Part shown: positions 62,687-64,000 of the stretch, piece by piece | How positions within the stretch are numbered: position 1 is the first letter of the stretch | How the letters are laid out: each line of letters opens with the position of its first letter | Assembly: GCF_009933135.1 (NCBI RefSeq) | Contig: NZ_MAEH01000020.1 | Location: 1-64,000, forward strand | Length of the DNA stretch: 64,000 nt | Reading direction: 5' to 3' | From: Candidatus Enterococcus leclercqii | GTDB taxonomy: Bacteria; Bacillota; Bacilli; Lactobacillales; Enterococcaceae | Program-made: the position numbers and the translations under genes | The notes under the pieces: model-generated | Told to the model about the DNA's origin: nothing | The model's database searches: none | The model's input: the letters and a program-made list of their open reading frames with translations, nothing else

Positions 62687-64000
62687 ATCTAGCACTGAAA
62701 AAATATTTCGGCTATGACGAGTTCAGACCGGGGCAACGAGAGATCATCGAAAGCCTGCTGTCAGGAAAAAATACGTTAGGGATTCTGCCCACCGGAACCG
62801 GAAAAAGCCTCTGTTACCAATTGCCGGGCTATTTATCAGAGGGATTGGTGGTAATTGTTTCGCCACTAATTGCCCTGATGGAAGACCAGGTGGCTTCGTT
62901 GCAAAGAAGTGGCGAAAAGCGGGCAATCGCATTGAATTCACAACTTTCACGGGAAGAAAAAAACTTTTTGCTGGCACGATTGTCGCAATACAAATTTTTA
63001 TTTCTCAGTCCTGAAATGTTGCAGAATACAGTGGTAATTCAGGCCTTGAAACGACAACAAATTGCATTTTTGGTTGTGGATGAAGCCCATTGTTTGTCTC
63101 AGTGGGGCATCGATTTTCGACCTGAATACCGTCTGTTGCCAGACACTATTCAGGAACTTCAACAGCCGCCGGTTTTAGCGTTAACGGCCACTGCCACAAA
63201 AGAGGTGGTCAAAGATATTGCCAGCCAACTGTTGGGGGAAGAGGCGAATGTCTTTCAATATTCTGCGGATCGCCCGAATATCGCTTATTTTGTTGAACAG
63301 CCAGCAGAAAAAGAAGCGTGGTTGAAAAGTTATTTAGGTGAGCAGTCGGGTATCGGTTTGATTTATTGTGTCACCAGAACTGAAGTGGAGCATTTGTATG
63401 AGGTACTAAAAGAGCAGTTTTCTGTTGGTTATTATCACGGCGGTCTGGCCAGCGATCAAAGACGGTTGCTGCAAGACCAGTTTCTAAAGGGAAAACTGCG
63501 AATCATGATCGCTACCAATGCTTTTGGAATGGGGATCAACAAACAAAATCTGCGCTTTGTCGTTCATTATCAGCTACCGGACAGTCCGGAAAACTATTTG
63601 CAAGAAAGTGGTCGTGCCGGAAGAGATGGTGCACCGGCGACGGCTGTTTTATTGTATCAACCCGGGGATGAACAGGTTCATCGCTATTTTCGACAAAAAT
63701 TACAAGAAGAACGGCAAGGCTTTGAACGTATTCTAGCAGTACAAGAGTCGTCGGGAAAAAGGCAGCAAGCCTTGAGTCCGCTGCAGGAAAAATGGCTTCA
63801 CCTGGAAAAACAAGCGGATCCTGGTCAGCTTGCTGCACAGTTACTGACAAATGAAGTTCAAAAAGAGCTGCGGTTACAAGCGATGTTAGATTATGTCGCT
63901 TCGACTAGCTGTCGGCGGGAGTATTTGGTGAGGTATTTTGGTGAAACGAATATAGCGATTCCGGCGCGTTGCTGTGATTTTCATGAGGGAAAATTGTATC
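62677..64000 (+). CDS. recQ: RecQ-family DNA helicase, partial (runs off the window)
   Basis: ATG 62677 (ribosome site AGGAGGT) opens a frame of at least 441 codons to the window edge: [20 protein letters not shown] with the Q-motif, Walker A PTGTGKS, DEAH box [29 protein letters not shown], a second RecA domain with [34 protein letters not shown] and [10 protein letters not shown], and the start of the zinc site with [10 protein letters not shown] and ARCCDF. It unwinds DNA 3' to 5' in repair. The C-terminal end is not visible. Confidence 0.95.

Overview
The window looks like chromosomal DNA of an Enterococcus. The strongest pointers are a fused acetyl-CoA acetyltransferase/HMG-CoA reductase (mvaE) divergent from mvaS, a stand-alone EF-Tu gene with streptococcal-type signature residues (the tufB copy known from several enterococci), a MapZ-like division protein, MprF, an FMN-riboswitch-controlled RibU and low-to-moderate GC. 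Species cannot be fixed from this stretch; the tufB copy argues for one of the species that carry two tuf genes rather than E. faecalis.

Layout. 1-2160 is mobile-element debris: the end of one ISL3-type element, a complete ISL3-type element with an 8-bp target duplication but a transposase broken by two stop codons, the tail of the gene it disrupted, and a hairpin-rich block. A broken potassium-channel gene and a tRNA-Leu(CAA) follow. 3.3-7.7 kb is a glucuronate operon (uxaC, uxuB, uxuA). 7.7-13.2 kb holds small unknown genes, a SIMPL protein and a TrpXYZ-like ABC importer behind a long leader with an internal terminator. 13.4-17.7 kb is a two-component system divergent from a MacB-like ABC transporter. 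18-23.4 kb carries an acetyltransferase-ribokinase pair and the upper mevalonate pathway. 23.5-36 kb contains an unknown protein with a structured leader, an aldo/keto reductase, a beta-lactamase-like hydrolase, a nucleoid protein, tufB, a CoA-disulfide-reductase-like flavoprotein, mprF, a hydrolase and a lysozyme-like protein.

36-64 kb is mostly housekeeping: DUF368, dnaG-rpoD, a MapZ candidate, azlCD, cvfB, fur, rlmD, recX-mutY, ntdP, a cell-wall amidase, an AI-2E-family membrane protein, a CorC-type protein, xerD-scpA-scpB-rluB, the FMN riboswitch with ribU, a PepV-like dipeptidase, ferredoxin, and ypbB-recQ (recQ runs off the end). Many genes are separated by strong intrinsic terminators.

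I did not find a CRISPR array, prophage, rRNA or an obvious new defence system. The most interesting leads are an 11-A tract at the domain junction of mvaE whose slippage in either direction would release free thiolase, the attenuator-like leader of the ABC importer, a 124-bp intergenic repeat present twice with paired changes in its hairpin, the horizontally acquired tuf gene, and the hairpin-rich block beside the insertion sequences.
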